This document shows positions 1 to 25,175 of a DNA stretch of 64,000 bases, piece by piece. How positions within the stretch are numbered: position 1 is the stretch's first letter; the number at the start of each line of letters is the position of its first letter. The translations under genes were made by a program, and so were the position numbers. A model generated the notes under the pieces. That model was given only the letters and a program-made list of their open reading frames with translations. It was not told the origin of the DNA and made no database searches. Where the stretch lies: contig CAIIXF020000007.1 in NCBI GenBank assembly GCA_903813345.2, positions 15,048,714 to 15,112,713 on the forward strand, written 5' to 3'. This DNA is from Owenia fusiformis (lineage: Eukaryota > Annelida > Polychaeta > Sabellida > Oweniidae).

Positions 1-175
1 CTCTTCGCTCAAGCAGTGGTGAAAATGAAGTTCGGAAAGACATTGGTGCCAGATCAGTACCTATGTACCCCTTATGGCTGAACCTAAGCAACGTCCGAAC
101 TGGCTGCATACTTTGAAAATATGATTACCAATAACATGTGTCAAATTGCGTTTCTTATTTTTCAGTTCATCGAAG

Positions 176-1294
176 ATGTCTGCAATATCTACGTCCATGG
201 TCCAGTTTAGTGTGAATCTGTTCCAGAACATTCCAAACAATTCAACTTCAAACGTATTTTTTTCTCCCCTGAGTGTATTCACTGCTCTGGCCTTGACATT
301 GGGCGGTGCAGCAGACGACACGGCTGATCAGATAGCTGCAGGTCTGGGTATTAACACCAACGATGAATGTGTACATGAATCCCTTGGAATGTTACAAAGT
401 GAAGTCATTGCAAGTGATGGAGTCATCGTAAATGTTGCAAATAAACTATTCACCAAAGAAGGAAAGCAGTTGAAACAGGCATTCTTGGATTTAGCGAAAA
501 CAGCATACAAAAGCAATGTTGAGGCTTTAGATTTTGCAGCCAAATCTGACGAATCGAGACAGATCATCAATAAATGGGTGGAAGCTGAGACAAATGATAA
601 AATCAAGGATTTAATCCCAGAAGGAACTATTGACAGGGATACAATAATGTGTCTTGTTAACGCCATATATTTTAAAGGAAGTTGGAAGGATATGTTTGAC
701 CAGAAAAATACTAGAAAGGAGAATTTCTTTGTTACCCCGGAAAAATCTGTTGAAGTCGACATGATGAATCGTAACGGGGAGTATGGATTTGGTTGGGATG
801 GTGATTTGGAAGTATCTATATTAGAACTACCGTACAATAAAGAAGAAATTAGTATGTTCCTAGTCCTGCCTAGTTACGCCGATGGCTTCCCAAAACTCAT
901 CTCTCAACTGACGGCAGACTTCTTTACCAAAGCAACACGTAATTTACATAAAACTGAAGTCAACGTTGCTATTCCAAAGTTCAAACTCGAAGAAACCATC
1001 AACCTTGACAAAATCCTCACAAAAGTAGGCATCAATGATTTATTTACACGGGGTAAGGCTAACCTCTCTGGAATAGTAGATACAGGTGATTTGTATGTGT
1101 CCAAATTCGTGCACAAAGCAGCTATTGAGGTCAACGAGGAGGGAAGCGAGGCCGCCGCTGCCAGTGCAGTTACATTTGCATCCTTCAGCATGCCTCCTCA
1201 GTTCACCGCCGACCATCCTTTCCTGTTCTTCATCAGACATAACAAATCTGGAGTTATTCTCTTCCAAGGTGCGGTTACCAACCCTCTTGAATAA
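176..1294 (+). CDS. Serpin, intracellular clade-B-like, predicted inhibitory
   Basis: Serine (or cysteine) protease inhibitor of 372 residues, the usual serpin core length. The start ATG at 176 is chosen because a good acceptor (pyrimidine tract ending in CAG at 165) lies just upstream, so the longer reading frame from 146 runs through intron; a non-coding 5' exon is therefore inferred. No signal peptide is visible (MSAISTSMVQFSVNLFQ start), which suits a cytosolic ov-serpin. Family marks seen: NAIYFKGSW near the middle, the hinge EEGSEAAAAS at residues 321-330, and the C-terminal FTADHPFLFFIRHN block. The hinge has only small residues from P12 to P9, as inhibitory serpins do. Counting from P17, the scissile bond would be Phe337-Ser338, which suggests a chymotrypsin- or cathepsin-like target; that assignment is inference. 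The visible coding region has no intron. It converges on KAT2. Confidence 0.93.
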   Translation: MSAISTSMVQFSVNLFQNIPNNSTSNVFFSPLSVFTALALTLGGAADDTADQIAAGLGINTNDECVHESLGMLQSEVIASDGVIVNVANKLFTKEGKQLKQAFLDLAKTAYKSNVEALDFAAKSDESRQIINKWVEAETNDKIKDLIPEGTIDRDTIMCLVNAIYFKGSWKDMFDQKNTRKENFFVTPEKSVEVDMMNRNGEYGFGWDGDLEVSILELPYNKEEISMFLVLPSYADGFPKLISQLTADFFTKATRNLHKTEVNVAIPKFKLEETINLDKILTKVGINDLFTRGKANLSGIVDTGDLYVSKFVHKAAIEVNEEGSEAAAASAVTFASFSMPPQFTADHPFLFFIRHNKSGVILFQGAVTNPLE

Positions 1295-2740
1295 TGACAT
1301 TGATGAAAGTGACAATGCTTACACTATTTGAGCTAGATATTTGAACATTGCAGTTTTTGTACACCCTTCTGCTCCTTATTAGGATATTTTTCATTGATCG
1401 AAAGCCATACTTGGTTTAGCCATATTTTGGTCCTACATGTGTCATACTTAAGGAAAATCTGGGGCAAATATAGAGTACACGGGTCTAATTGCGGATAAAA
1501 CGATCTAAAAAAAGTACATATAATGGATATTTGTGAAATTCCGGCATTTGTGAGGCCTCTGCATTTATAGAAGAAAACGCCAATGTACACAGATATAACA
1601 TACATGTATCATGAGCAAATTGACATTTACCAAACATAATAACAAATGAAAATATGTAGTTCTTGGTTCCAATATATTCAGGTTCAATAGTTATTTTGTT
1701 CATTTCATATAATTAAAACTCAAGATTGGTCCAAGTCAGAGTATCATTTACTTACTCTTTCAAGACGTGATATTTTTGTATTTCATGTCTCAGCATTCAC
1801 TGAATGTTAACATGATTGATTACAAAAAGATCGAGCTTAGGCTAAGTCATGTCATTTCATATCAAAATTCATAGGAATTGGCAATACTTCCAAAAGATTT
1901 TGTATCTGCAATTTGCACCAAAAATAGACCATCATATAAATGTTTTCCCTGGACAAAACAAGGCTTGGTCAAAATGTGCCCTACATAAGGGGCATTTCAT
2001 GTGCAAATCGTAACCATGTCCATGCACCTGTGTATAATTTCCAAGGCAATTATTTCTTTAGATCTGATATGTAAGCAATTTTTGTTTTCAAGGTCTACTA
2101 TTTACAGAGAATATTTTCAAATAATTCTATCCATGGTAAAAGTTACTTGCCATTCTTAACTTCTTTCAATATGGTATATTTCAGCATTAAAGATTGGCTC
2201 TAACTCCCTTTTAGTGAGCAGTCTAAACATAACAAGTTTGATTGTCTTTTCTATTGTATTGCACCATTTCGTACGCATTACATTGCATTTATGTGTGTGT
2301 TCAAGAAATAAACACCCTGTTAGATTATAAGTGTCTCAATGTTGCATAATCTTGAGTGAAGTAATGTGAAATTTAAGTGCATGCCTACCCCCACACTTCC
2401 CCCAACACCCGGTCTAACCATTTCATCTTGATTTAGTTGCTGTAATTTCCATGATTGTATCTATGGCAGCATGCCCATATGATAACTTCATTTACTGTGT
2501 GAACCTTTTTGTAAGCTGACTTATATGTAAGTCATCATAGCATAATTATTATCAATGATACCTTTGGAGCGTCATAATGTTATATGAACAAATATAATCA
2601 CATGGTATCCTACATCAAGGCTCAAATGAACACAGGCATTCCACTTTTCTCCAATACGAACGCTGTCAGTTACCCTCCTACTGCGAGGTTGCGTTTTATT
2701 TCAGAGTGAATAAATATCAACTCATATGCATGATATCTTC
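1295..2740. other. Convergent 3' regions of serpin and KAT2
   Basis: AT-rich non-coding DNA between two convergent genes. An AATAAA on the plus strand at 2307-2312 could end a serpin 3' UTR of about 1 kb. On the minus strand an AATAAA at 2700-2695 lies only about 40 nt past the KAT2 stop and would give a very short KAT2 3' UTR. Short open frames here do not resemble any family and are not called. Confidence 0.5.
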
Positions 2741-15432
<12,692 letters not shown>

Positions 15433-17237
15433 CTTGAATTTTACTGTGGCTCAAAAGTGCACATTTGCTTTGCTCAAATATCCAACCATTCAATTTTAAT
15501 AACAGAAATCTTGATTTCCGTGAAATTATTACTATTAAAGAGTCTCAAATTATTTTGTTTTCCTTGGTGAATGATCAGACATTTGGACAATTAGTGTTTG
15601 TAACTGGTAACGTTTCACAACTATCTGGCGTGTCATGACCCATATTTAAAGGAATGTACTAAAAACCCTTCGACCTATGACCCTTCGACCCTACGACTTA
15701 CTGGGTGTCAAGAATTTTTGGAACATATTTTTCTGAAAAACCCTTCGACCTCTGATTTCCCAGTCCAGTTTTCTAAATGATTATGTATAGTTCCAACTTG
15801 AGCTCCCCATAGGATTTAATCTACCTAATCGGAAACTGTTTTGTACGTACTCTTTCAATGGAAACATAGTTGGTAATTTTGAACATCACCCTTCTTCAGC
15901 CTTATAATTGATAATAATGTTGATCGGGCAGTCTTACCTGGGACCAATTGCTTTCACTTTTTGAACCTGATTTCAAGTCTAAAATGTAGGTTATCGACAC
16001 CATATTTCTCTCGGATACTGGTTATACAATAAGATTATGTTTGTAACTCAAAAATATAGCAATAAATTATCGCTACCTTGTCTAATTACAATTCAATTTG
16101 ACCAGGAAGTGCTCACTTCTGGATATGTTGATCGGGCAGGAAGACTTTCGTTTTCCTTCAACTCAAAACTGAAGCAAGCTGTCGCCGATTTTGGCTAAAC
16201 AGAGGAATAGAACATGATCTAGTATCTTCAAAAAGACATACCTTAATTCCCCGTCTCTAACGATTTCAAAGTTTTACCGATATATTGGATCAAAACAAAG
16301 ACAAATAATGTTTTTTTTTAAAGTTTTACCGGTAAAATTTATTGCAGTTTCATCTGTCAATCAACTTTGAAACAGACCCACCCACATATGACGTTTGACC
16401 AATCAGAAAGCATTTCAAAATAGACCAGTGCATGAAGTGTGACTCATGAGAGTTTAGCTTGTGCCAACAGCCAATCAAATCAAGCTGTCACTTTATACAA
16501 ATACAATGCTTGTGCTATGTTTTTTAATTTGTTATTGCGAGCGGAAGTATTGCTTATTTTAAAATTTAAATCAATTGGATTGCGGCTTACTTACATACAG
16601 ATACATGACATATGTTTGGATCAGCATCCACGGAAAAAAATCAAAACAAAATTAGTTTCAAACTTTTTATTCATGATATTGCCGCGACCAATATTGATGA
16701 ATACAGTCAACAGCTGACAGTCAATCAGGGTAAGCTTATAGGTCGTTTTTAATACGCCAGGGAGACTTGTATTTTGGAAGAAACACGCCAGCCGCTAAAA
16801 CAAGGCGCCGCAGGCGTCCTGGCGTGTGGGAATCTTAGGGTCTACATTGTAATATTTCCAGCAACTTCATACATGTATGGACTGAGAAATTGAAGGTCAC
16901 AGGGTTTTTATAAAAATATATTCCAAAAATTCTTGACACCCTGTAAGTCGTAGGTCGTAGGGTCGAAGGGTCGAAGGGTTTTTAGTACATTCCATATTTA
17001 AATTGAAAATGAAAGTGTTCAAATATTTTATGATTGGTGATTTTACGATGCCTATTTGAATTTTGATTTAAAAGAATTCTAACTGATACTTTAGACTATA
17101 ACCCAATTCTCTTTAGTATGAAATTTCGCGTTCCTAGTGTCACCTCAATTTGTGTAATCCACGGGAAAATGAGTGATTTCGTTCAGTGCACTATAGATGG
17201 CGTCATTGACCGGAAGTTAAAAACCGAATATATCAGA
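15433..17237. promoter_or_regulatory. Divergent KAT2/SEC11 promoter interval
   Basis: The start codons of KAT2 (minus) and SEC11 (plus) lie 1.8 kb apart and point away from each other, so both promoters and 5' UTRs must lie here unless unseen 5' exons exist. Most of the interval is the inverted-repeat element at 15651-16993. That leaves about 220 bp next to KAT2 and 245 bp next to SEC11. I see no convincing TATA box. Confidence 0.45.
15651..16993. mobile_element. 1.3 kb inverted-repeat element in shared promoter
   Basis: Both ends carry GGAATGTACTAAAAACCCTT in inverted orientation, followed by CTTCGACC repeats and GGTGTCAAGAATTTTTGGAA (left arm 15651-15735, right arm about 16918-16993). The interior has no transposase-like frame. 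It contains TTGATCGGGCAG twice and a GC-richer stretch at 16740-16830. It reads as a non-autonomous DNA transposon. Confidence 0.75.
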
Positions 17238-20200
17238 ATGGGGGTCTTCGAATCTCTCGATTTTTTGGATGATGTGCGGCGTATGAACCCAAGACAGGTA
17301 AATGATATATTTTATACGATATCTAGGGTTATTTTGAGACCAGCCAATCCTTTTTCTTGATCTCAGTTTGTTCACAGTTTTAGTTTATCTGAAGTCGATT
17401 TTCAATATGTTTTTTTCAATGCATCTGGAGCCTATCAAACAATGCAACGTGTTATTTAATGATATACCCTAGAAAACCTAATCATCCATTGCTTTGGTGT
17501 TTGATATGTTTGTAGTGTCTACACCTTCACAGTAAACTTGAGTCTTGCAATCCATGTCGAGATCTTTACCCCAAGCCTAGTATGTATCCAACAGACTGAC
17601 TTGAAGTCAGTCTGTTATGATGTACTACTTTCCTGTGGAAATTGCAGTGAAATTTTTTGCACAAAATTATCAATTAGAGGAACCATTTCTTCAATAAAAT
17701 AAACATTACAAAATCTAAATCAAATAGTAAGGTACAATTAAATGCAATAAAAAGTAAAACAGCATATTGTCAAGTGGAAATAAAGCTAGTTGAAGTAACA
17801 AATGTGCAAATTAATTTTACCAATCAGCCATTTTGAATAGCACTTCCTATGTAAACAAATATTTCATATTACCAAACTTTACTGGAAAGTAACATTTTGG
17901 TAAAAAATTGCTATACCTGCACATGTTATTTTCTGGTACAAAATAAAGTATGAAGGCATGTATCAATTTCCTTGCTTTTTTCAGGAAAGTATCATTACAT
18001 TGTCTTCTTTCAGAATATCTGGTAGGCGTTCAAAGGGAACTCCAGGGAATTCTGATATTTCACACTTCCTGTTTTTCCAAATTTTCTTTCAACGTTTCCA
18101 GACAACACAGGAGCTACCATTGACCTGTTTCCAGGTTTACTAAAAGTAGACAGTGTAATGCCACTTTCCTGAAAAAAGCAAGGAAATACACACATGCCTT
18201 CATACTAAATTATGTACCAGAAAATAACATGTGCAGGTATAGCAATTTTTTACCAAAATGTTACTTTCCAGCTGAACCTTAACATAGGTGCCTTATAGTC
18301 TGAATATAATTCAGACTAAATAGGATATAGTCTAACCCCAAGCCACTGTGATTACTGGACACAGCTGGCACAAGCTAGCTGAGGATTCGTTTTGGTAGAC
18401 CGCACATTGCAATGTATACCACTTCTTCTGGAAGAAGGAAAGTTCCTTTATTATGTAAGGTCTTAGTAAGTCGGGAAAGTGGGAGGGGGTTGTTTTCTAA
18501 ACACTCACTGGACATGAATAAAGGGGCTGTCATTTAGTTGTTGTGGTACTTTAGGTTGTGGAAGTGTTTGTCAATTTTGGCTTTGAACTGGTTGACATTG
18601 TCAGCATCTATTACAGTCTGTAGGAGATTGTTCCAGTCCTTCACAATTCTATTTCCGAAAGCCTTCTTCCTGACATTCATTTTTGCATTGAGCTTTTCAG
18701 TGTTTCCTCTGGTTCTACGTGCTTCAGATATTTCAGCAATGTATGTGATATTTATCCTATCAAGACCTTTCATGATTTTGTAGGTTTGGATGAGATTCCC
18801 TCGTCTTTTATACAGGAGTGATGGTAACTTCAGATTTCTTAGCCTATCCCCATAGTTCTTCATGTCCTTAATTTCTGGTACAAGACGTTTTAGAGAGTTT
18901 CACCATCTCATAGGGCTGATGGAACATTTAAACGAAAGATAAAAGACTTCCTCCTACCTATTTTGAAGTGATTTGTGCCGAAGTGCTATGTGTGACAAGT
19001 AATCTTTAGTTGGTTGAGAAAATTTCATACCAGTGATTGCTAAGCCACGATTTTGGCAGTATATATATAATTGTACATTGATACATCAAACTTGCACTTG
19101 TCAGACAAACTCAGACATCAAGGTAGTTATATAGTAAAAATGAAATATTTTCAGCAGTCAACCCCAGACACAACCTCATACATTTTTAGCGGACAAACCT
19201 GGACATTGTCCTATTTTTGTACATGTACTTCATGTTTAGATTTAGCACTCAAAAAGTCCAAAGTACAAGAAAACAAACACATTTAAATGTCTAGCCATCA
19301 GCTTGCAAAAAGAAATGGAACAATAGGGAAGATGTTCTGATTGATTCATGTATCTGAAACATATTTAATAAATACTGCACATCATCATTTCTTTCACATT
19401 GACAACCTCGTTTGAAAATTAATACACTTGTGTCTAGTATTGATCTGAAGTTTATTTCTTGGGTTACATTTCTTTAATTCCTACACAGTTAAATACATGT
19501 ATATTCAACTATGTAGCATAAGTTATAAATGTGGATCAATCTAAAACTTGCATTCTGGTCTCTGCAACTCATGTATTACCAAAGTATGTATGATGCTTAA
19601 TCTCAGTATATCTGTTTCAGTTGTACTACCAGGTGCTTAACTTTGCTATGATAGTGGCTTCAGCTCTGATGATATGGAAAGGTCTAATGGTAGTCACAGG
19701 AAGTGAGAGCCCAATTGTCGTTGTGCTTAGGTAGGTCCAATATACGTGGCGTTTCAGAGTGCTCCTATTGGTTTTCACAAATTCTACAAATAAGAAATCG
19801 AATTTTGTCTTTAGTTTTGATGAAGCAGAAAATTAAAGGATGTATATTACTATCTAGGTTTTAGAAAATGTAAAAAACTACTTTTTGAGGATAATCATCA
19901 ATTTGATTCCTTTTCATTAACTAAATCTACTAAATGCACTTTCAATTTCCAATTGAATGTCAAAGTGCTCTAATAATGAAAGTGAAAGTGTTCGGCCGTT
20001 GTCAGGAATTCCCAAAACAAATGTCACAATGAATATCTCCATATAATCCAACGTATAGTAAGAATGATATATTTGGAGAAATCTCCCAACACTTAGTGGA
20101 TTCCCAAATTATTTTACATTAGTATACAAAAATAATGAGCCCTAAATAGGGTATGATAAGTGTTCTATAATATTGCAATCGATTCGTCATATTAATATTA

Positions 20201-23200
20201 ATATATGATAATAAAAATGCATTATGCTTTCAAGTAATAAGCCCAAAAACCGCAATGTCTTCGTATTTGATTTAAGATGGGCCCTTCATTAAATACACTT
20301 AACGAAACGTTCTGAAAATTGCTAAAAGTGGAAGTGATGAAAAGTATTATACACACGGTAACATGCTGAATTCAGGCTTTGAAAAGGTGTCAAAAACACT
20401 TTAGTTATACATATACATATATACAACCTTTAAGAGTGCAAGAGATTAATGTGAAGCATACATTCGGTTTTCAAACTATGAAGCTCTAAAATTGTGCAAC
20501 AATAAGCCAGTTCTAAATTTTTATGTGTGAGGTCATTTTCTATATCCCTCATTTAATGCTCGGGAAACGTCTACAAGTGTAAATGCATTGATTGATTTTC
20601 ATTTTAGTGGAAGTATGGAGCCAGCATTCTTCAGAGGAGACTTGCTGTTGCTAACCAACCATGAAGAAGAACCAATCAGAGTTGGCGAAATTGTAGTCTT
20701 CAAAATAGAAGGAAGGGATATTCCTATAGTTCATAGAGTTTTAAAGGTTCATGAAAAGTGAGTAATGTTTGCATTATGAACTTAACTATCAGAGAATAGT
20801 GTTGTCGCAATTAATCGATACAATTGATTAACATCGCCATAGCTGATTCTGGCAATGCATCGATGTCTGAAACAAAACATCAATGTTTTAAAAAAATTAA
20901 TTTTGCTAAAAATCACCCTTATCTCATTTTGAAGCAAACGGCTTACCTTTCTCATGTCTTAATTGTTAATTCATTTTCCAATGTTCTCTGATATTCTTTT
21001 GCTTTTAAACTGTCGATTTGAACCATTGATCTCACATTTTTTACTTTTCTTTCACTTCACCATTAGGGGAAGTACCTGGATGTACCAGAATACTATTATT
21101 TATTTGTTTTGTTTGGTATTTTCGTGCTTTAGCGTTTCTCGGACTTTTTCTCGATATACATCGTGATGTGTATCAATGTTTACTCCTGAATTGCTGACGT
21201 ACGATTATGGCACATCGCCACAATACTATCAGAGATACATGTATGCTATGGAACTTCCAAATTATTGCTTTGACACTTTCCGTTCAACAAACAGTCACAT
21301 ATGTTATACATTGGAAACTTTAAGCTAGTGAACGCAAAGTCAATGAAGCAATACAGTAATGTGTATAGCGCATACAAAACAAATACTACTTAGTCTTCTT
21401 CAGATACCTGATTAGCTTCAGTTTCGTGTTTAGAACGGGAGATTTGCAGTTTTATGTTGGTGTCAATGGGAATCATACTCATGTCTATTGAATACCATAT
21501 AGAGTACTAAGGCCATAAGAAGCAGATTCTTTGTTTTGCATCCCCTTGCTTGCACAATTTTGAGTAAATCAGAAAAAACAAACACATCCAAATAGCAATC
21601 ACAAGGGTCTGAAAGTACCATTTTGTTCAATCAGAATCAGACAAAATGGCGGATAATTTGATGTGCATCAAAATTGACAGTGTTATTGATTACTTTGGCA
21701 TACATTGTGTATTTTCTTATGTTTAAACCTTGAAAATAGCTATGTTTAAATATAAATAGATATGTATGTGTTTATAATCACTGCAAATTGGTATGTCATC
21801 ACTTTTATTATGCCCATAAAATGTATACATTTCTCAGCAAACTAGTTTGTGTTTTTTCTTGAGTTTGTGTTTGTTTTCCTTGTACCCTTGCATGATTTGG
21901 ATTTTGCCAGGACGCAAAATAAAGAATCTACTTCTTATGGCTAGCAATTTTGATTTTGATGCACAGTATAATGCTTTCTGAAGAAAATGATGTATGTCAT
22001 ACATGTTTTAGCTCCAAATATCTCATGAAACAAGCTTGTTTAAAATATGTATCCGAGAAAACCAGCTATCTAACTATCATTGGTATATTACACGATGATG
22101 TGTAGTCTAAGTAACGGACTAAGTAAAAACTGTAACTGAACAAAATGATTATGTGAGAAACTACATGCATTTGTAAAGGGCGATTTATACGTACAGGTTG
22201 ACGTTTTGATTTTATATGCATAGCTTAAAGTCTCCATTGTGTATTCTTGTGAATATGGAACTGAATATTGTTGGGTCTTCCTAGCAAATTTTCACACATG
22301 TTATGTCTTTCTGATCACATTATCCTATTTTGATAAAATAGTTATTAAAAAAAGTTATTAACCAAAGAAGTGTTAATACAACAAGGTTTCTTAAAGTAAC
22401 TTTCTATGATTTCATCTAAAAATTAAAACTCTTGGAAATACTAAATATGGTTTAAGTGCCATATATAAAATATTATTTCAGAAATATTGTGGATCAAAAT
22501 GAAAAAAAAAAAAATAAAGAATAAAAACATGTTCCACCCGTGGGATTTGAACCCAGATCTTTTGGAATAAAAGTCTGATGTCTGAGTCCGAAGCTCTAAC
22601 CACTACACCACAGTGTCAAAGCTTTCTGAAGAAAGAAATTCTTTATGTATATAATCATGGACGAAAAAAGTCTTATTTACATGCTTAAATTTCTTGAAAA
22701 TGATCAGCATTACTACTAATAATAACATTTTGCATGTCTGAGTAAGTATTTTGATCTACATTTAGGATAAATATTGTTTTATTCAGTTTTCATTTTGGGT
22801 ATGACTTCCTGTCAAAACAGTGTTAAAAATGCAAGGCTCAACAAAAAAATTCAGTTAGAAAATGATATATATCCTTTGATCAGCTGTTTTTGGCACCTGA
22901 ACTCATCCTACTAGAAAGGTAAGAGCATTTTCTTGAGACATATGGCTCGAAATCTCAAATTTCTCCTTCTAAGTCTAAGAAAGACACTTTAACAAGCAGA
23001 GTCTACATAACATTTTATACTTTGAAATATTTTTAGAGAGAATGGAAAAGTGAAATTCCTTACCAAGGGGGACAATAACAGCGTAGATGATAGAGGACTT
23101 TATGCTCCAGGACAATTATGGCTAGAGAAAAAAGATGTAGTTGGTAGAGCTAAGGGGTAAGTACATTATATATATATGTATATTGCACCTGGACTGGTAT

Positions 23201-24060
23201 TTGTGTAAATGCATATAATATATGGGGTCATATTGTCATCTAGGCTCGTCTGTCTGTCATTCTGTCCAGTCCTTCATTGTACTACTTCTGAATAATTTCT
23301 CCCTAACTGCTGGTAGCTTCACTTTATAGGACAGATTTTTGATACATTGGGTTTTACTTCATGTCCACTACACTGTATTTTTAAGTAAAATGCTTGTCTT
23401 TGAGCTTTAAGAAAAAGGATACTTCTGAAATTTACTTGTGTAAATAGGCAGTTATGTTGAGAAATAAAAAGAAAAATTTTGTAGTAAAAATTTTTTATTA
23501 GGTTAGAAATAATAAGCACTGGATCAGTCAAAGTATATTCATCTCATAAAAATCGAATTGTGTGATTGCAGAGATTGACTAAAATACACCATTTGATATG
23601 CAATCCTTATATATTTTCAGATTTGTACCATATGTAGGCATAGTTACAATACTAATGAATGACTATCCTAAATTCAAGGTAAGCTTACAGCACAGAGTTT
23701 AGAGTTCAGAGTTCAGAGTCAGCTTGAAGAAAGGACCATGTTCTGTATTTGTATAATCATGTTATGAACATTGTCATTTTGACCCCCTCAATTACTTAAC
23801 AGTATACACAGCTGAGTATACAAGTGGTCAATTTCAATAAAATTGAACGAGGGGATATTGATTCAGATCGCTTCTATTTTTTCTAATAATTTTTGTTTAA
23901 TATAGTGTATTCATTGGTAATTAGCCCTATGAAAAAGGGGCAAACATAAAAATACATGCAACATCTGTATCAGTACATAATCATAAAACAAATGTTAATT
24001 ATTTTCCAGTATGCATTATTAGCTTGCCTTGGACTATTTGTGCTGATACATAGAGAATAA
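17238..24060 (+). CDS. SEC11: Signal peptidase complex catalytic subunit SEC11
   Basis: ER membrane serine protease (family S26B) that removes signal peptides from secretory proteins. Exons: 17238-17297, 19621-19730, 20608-20757, 23037-23156, 23621-23678, 24010-24060; total 549 nt, 182 aa (vertebrate SEC11A is 179). Residues 4-20 ([17 protein letters not shown]) are the conserved N-terminus. One membrane segment lies at about 26-46. The catalytic triad is in place: Ser59 in SGSMEP, His99 in IPIVHRVLK and Asp125 in VDDRGLY, after TKGDNN. The C-terminus FVLIHRE closely matches the family. The ATG at 17238 was chosen because it aligns with known starts; an in-frame ATG at 17118 would add 40 residues with no family match. 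Divergent from KAT2. Paralogue identity (A or C) cannot be assigned. Confidence 0.96.
17881..18271. mobile_element. Foldback MITE in SEC11 intron 1
   Basis: A 390 bp near-palindrome. It begins ACTGGAAAGTAACATTTTGG and ends with the reverse complement (CCAAAATGTTACTTTCCAG). The arms, about 125 bp each, also share ACCTGCACATGTTATTTTCT and a run near AAGGCATG. The two small opposing frames at 17958 and 18195 encode look-alike peptides only because the arms mirror each other. Confidence 0.85.
18534..18863 (-). pseudogene. LINE reverse transcriptase C-terminal fragment
   Basis: A 109-residue frame with the pattern [50 protein letters not shown] and FKAKIDKH. This is the C-terminal tail after the RT domain in CR1/jockey-type non-LTR elements. 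The rest of the element is missing and it has been left as a relic in SEC11 intron 1. Family assignment rests on motif memory, not on a search. Confidence 0.75.
22534..22617 (-). tRNA. Degenerate tRNA-like sequence (type II), likely relic or SINE head
   Basis: On the minus strand an A box (TGGTGTAGTGG) and a B box (GGGTTCAAATCC) are both intact. A 5 bp variable-arm hairpin (CTTTT-ATTCC-AAAAG) suggests a Leu/Ser-type tRNA, and a long T run follows as a pol III terminator. However, the acceptor ends pair poorly and the anticodon stem is broken; CAG sits where the anticodon might be. It is more likely a tRNA pseudogene or tRNA-derived SINE than a working tRNA. Located in SEC11 intron 3. Confidence 0.4.
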
Positions 24061-24429
24061 CACATGATCTCCAGGAATAGCCCACATACATATAGTACCA
24101 CCAAGATCTTCACTTAGAGCAGTTACAAATATCATTATAACACAAAGGAGACAGCTATAGATACTACAACTCACCACAAATAAATCCCTATAACTCGCTA
24201 GGAACAGTTAAAATGGATAGACATGTATTTACAAGCCACCAGAGCAGTTACAATAGCTCACAGGGAACAGTAACAAATATCTCCACAACTCATGTTCATA
24301 AGGTTTTGTAAAATTCTCTTTGTATCAATTTTGTCAAATCATCCCATCCAGAGATTCCATGGGGGTCTTCATATACTAACATTACCATTATCCTATCATT
24401 AAAAATTGCATCTTAAGCAACAATCTGGG

Positions 24430-24921
24430 GGTCATTAACAGAACTTTCGCAAAGTTACGAATTCGCAAGTCAATTGTTAATTTTACAAATTTGGTAAATG
24501 TGCATTAACAGAACTTTCGTAAAGTTACGAATGATTCGCAAAGTTACGAAAAAATGACGTCACATGTGCTTTCGTTTGTAACTTTAATAGCACCTCAGAC
24601 CCTTTCATAACTTTGCGAATGGCATATTTCTCATCCACTTCTTATGTAAGGTATACAGGTTGGCAAAAAGAAATTGTTTTTTATATGCATGCTGAGTTTC
24701 AAGCTAAAATATTCACCTATTCTTACATGATAAGCAAATATGTTCCTGAGCTGGGATTCTTTGAAATCGCGGAGACAGGTTTAATCACAGCGCGCAATGA
24801 TACCAAATGACATCATATTTTTATTTGTGCTAAATAATGATATAAGATGACGTCACAATTTGAAATTCGTTTACGAACGATAAAACTTATGAATGACTTA
24901 CGAAAGTGTTCTGTTAATGGC
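24430..24921. mobile_element. MITE with paired CRE (TGACGTCA) sites
   Basis: Ends share GGTCATTAACAGAACTTTCG-like and reverse-complement sequence. The left end is internally duplicated (CATTAACAGAACTTTCG at 24433 and 24504), and AAGTTACGAA motifs recur. Two exact TGACGTCA octamers lie symmetrically inside, at 24555-24562 and 24848-24855. Confidence 0.7.
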
Positions 24922-25175
24922 CGATTCGTAACTTTATGATATAATGAGAATGCTACAATGTGATGTCATTGAGAGGATGATCACCATGGGGATTTCATAT
25001 TAATTAAAGTAGACTTTAGCTCATATTCAAAGCATAGTTTGTTATTGGCTCATTTTTTATCATATTATGATTCAAACACAAACAAATTGTTATGTGGTAT
25101 ATGATATACAGTATGTTGCAATTTTCATCATAAAATACATGAAATAAGCACAATGTTTCTTATACAGTAATGGTA

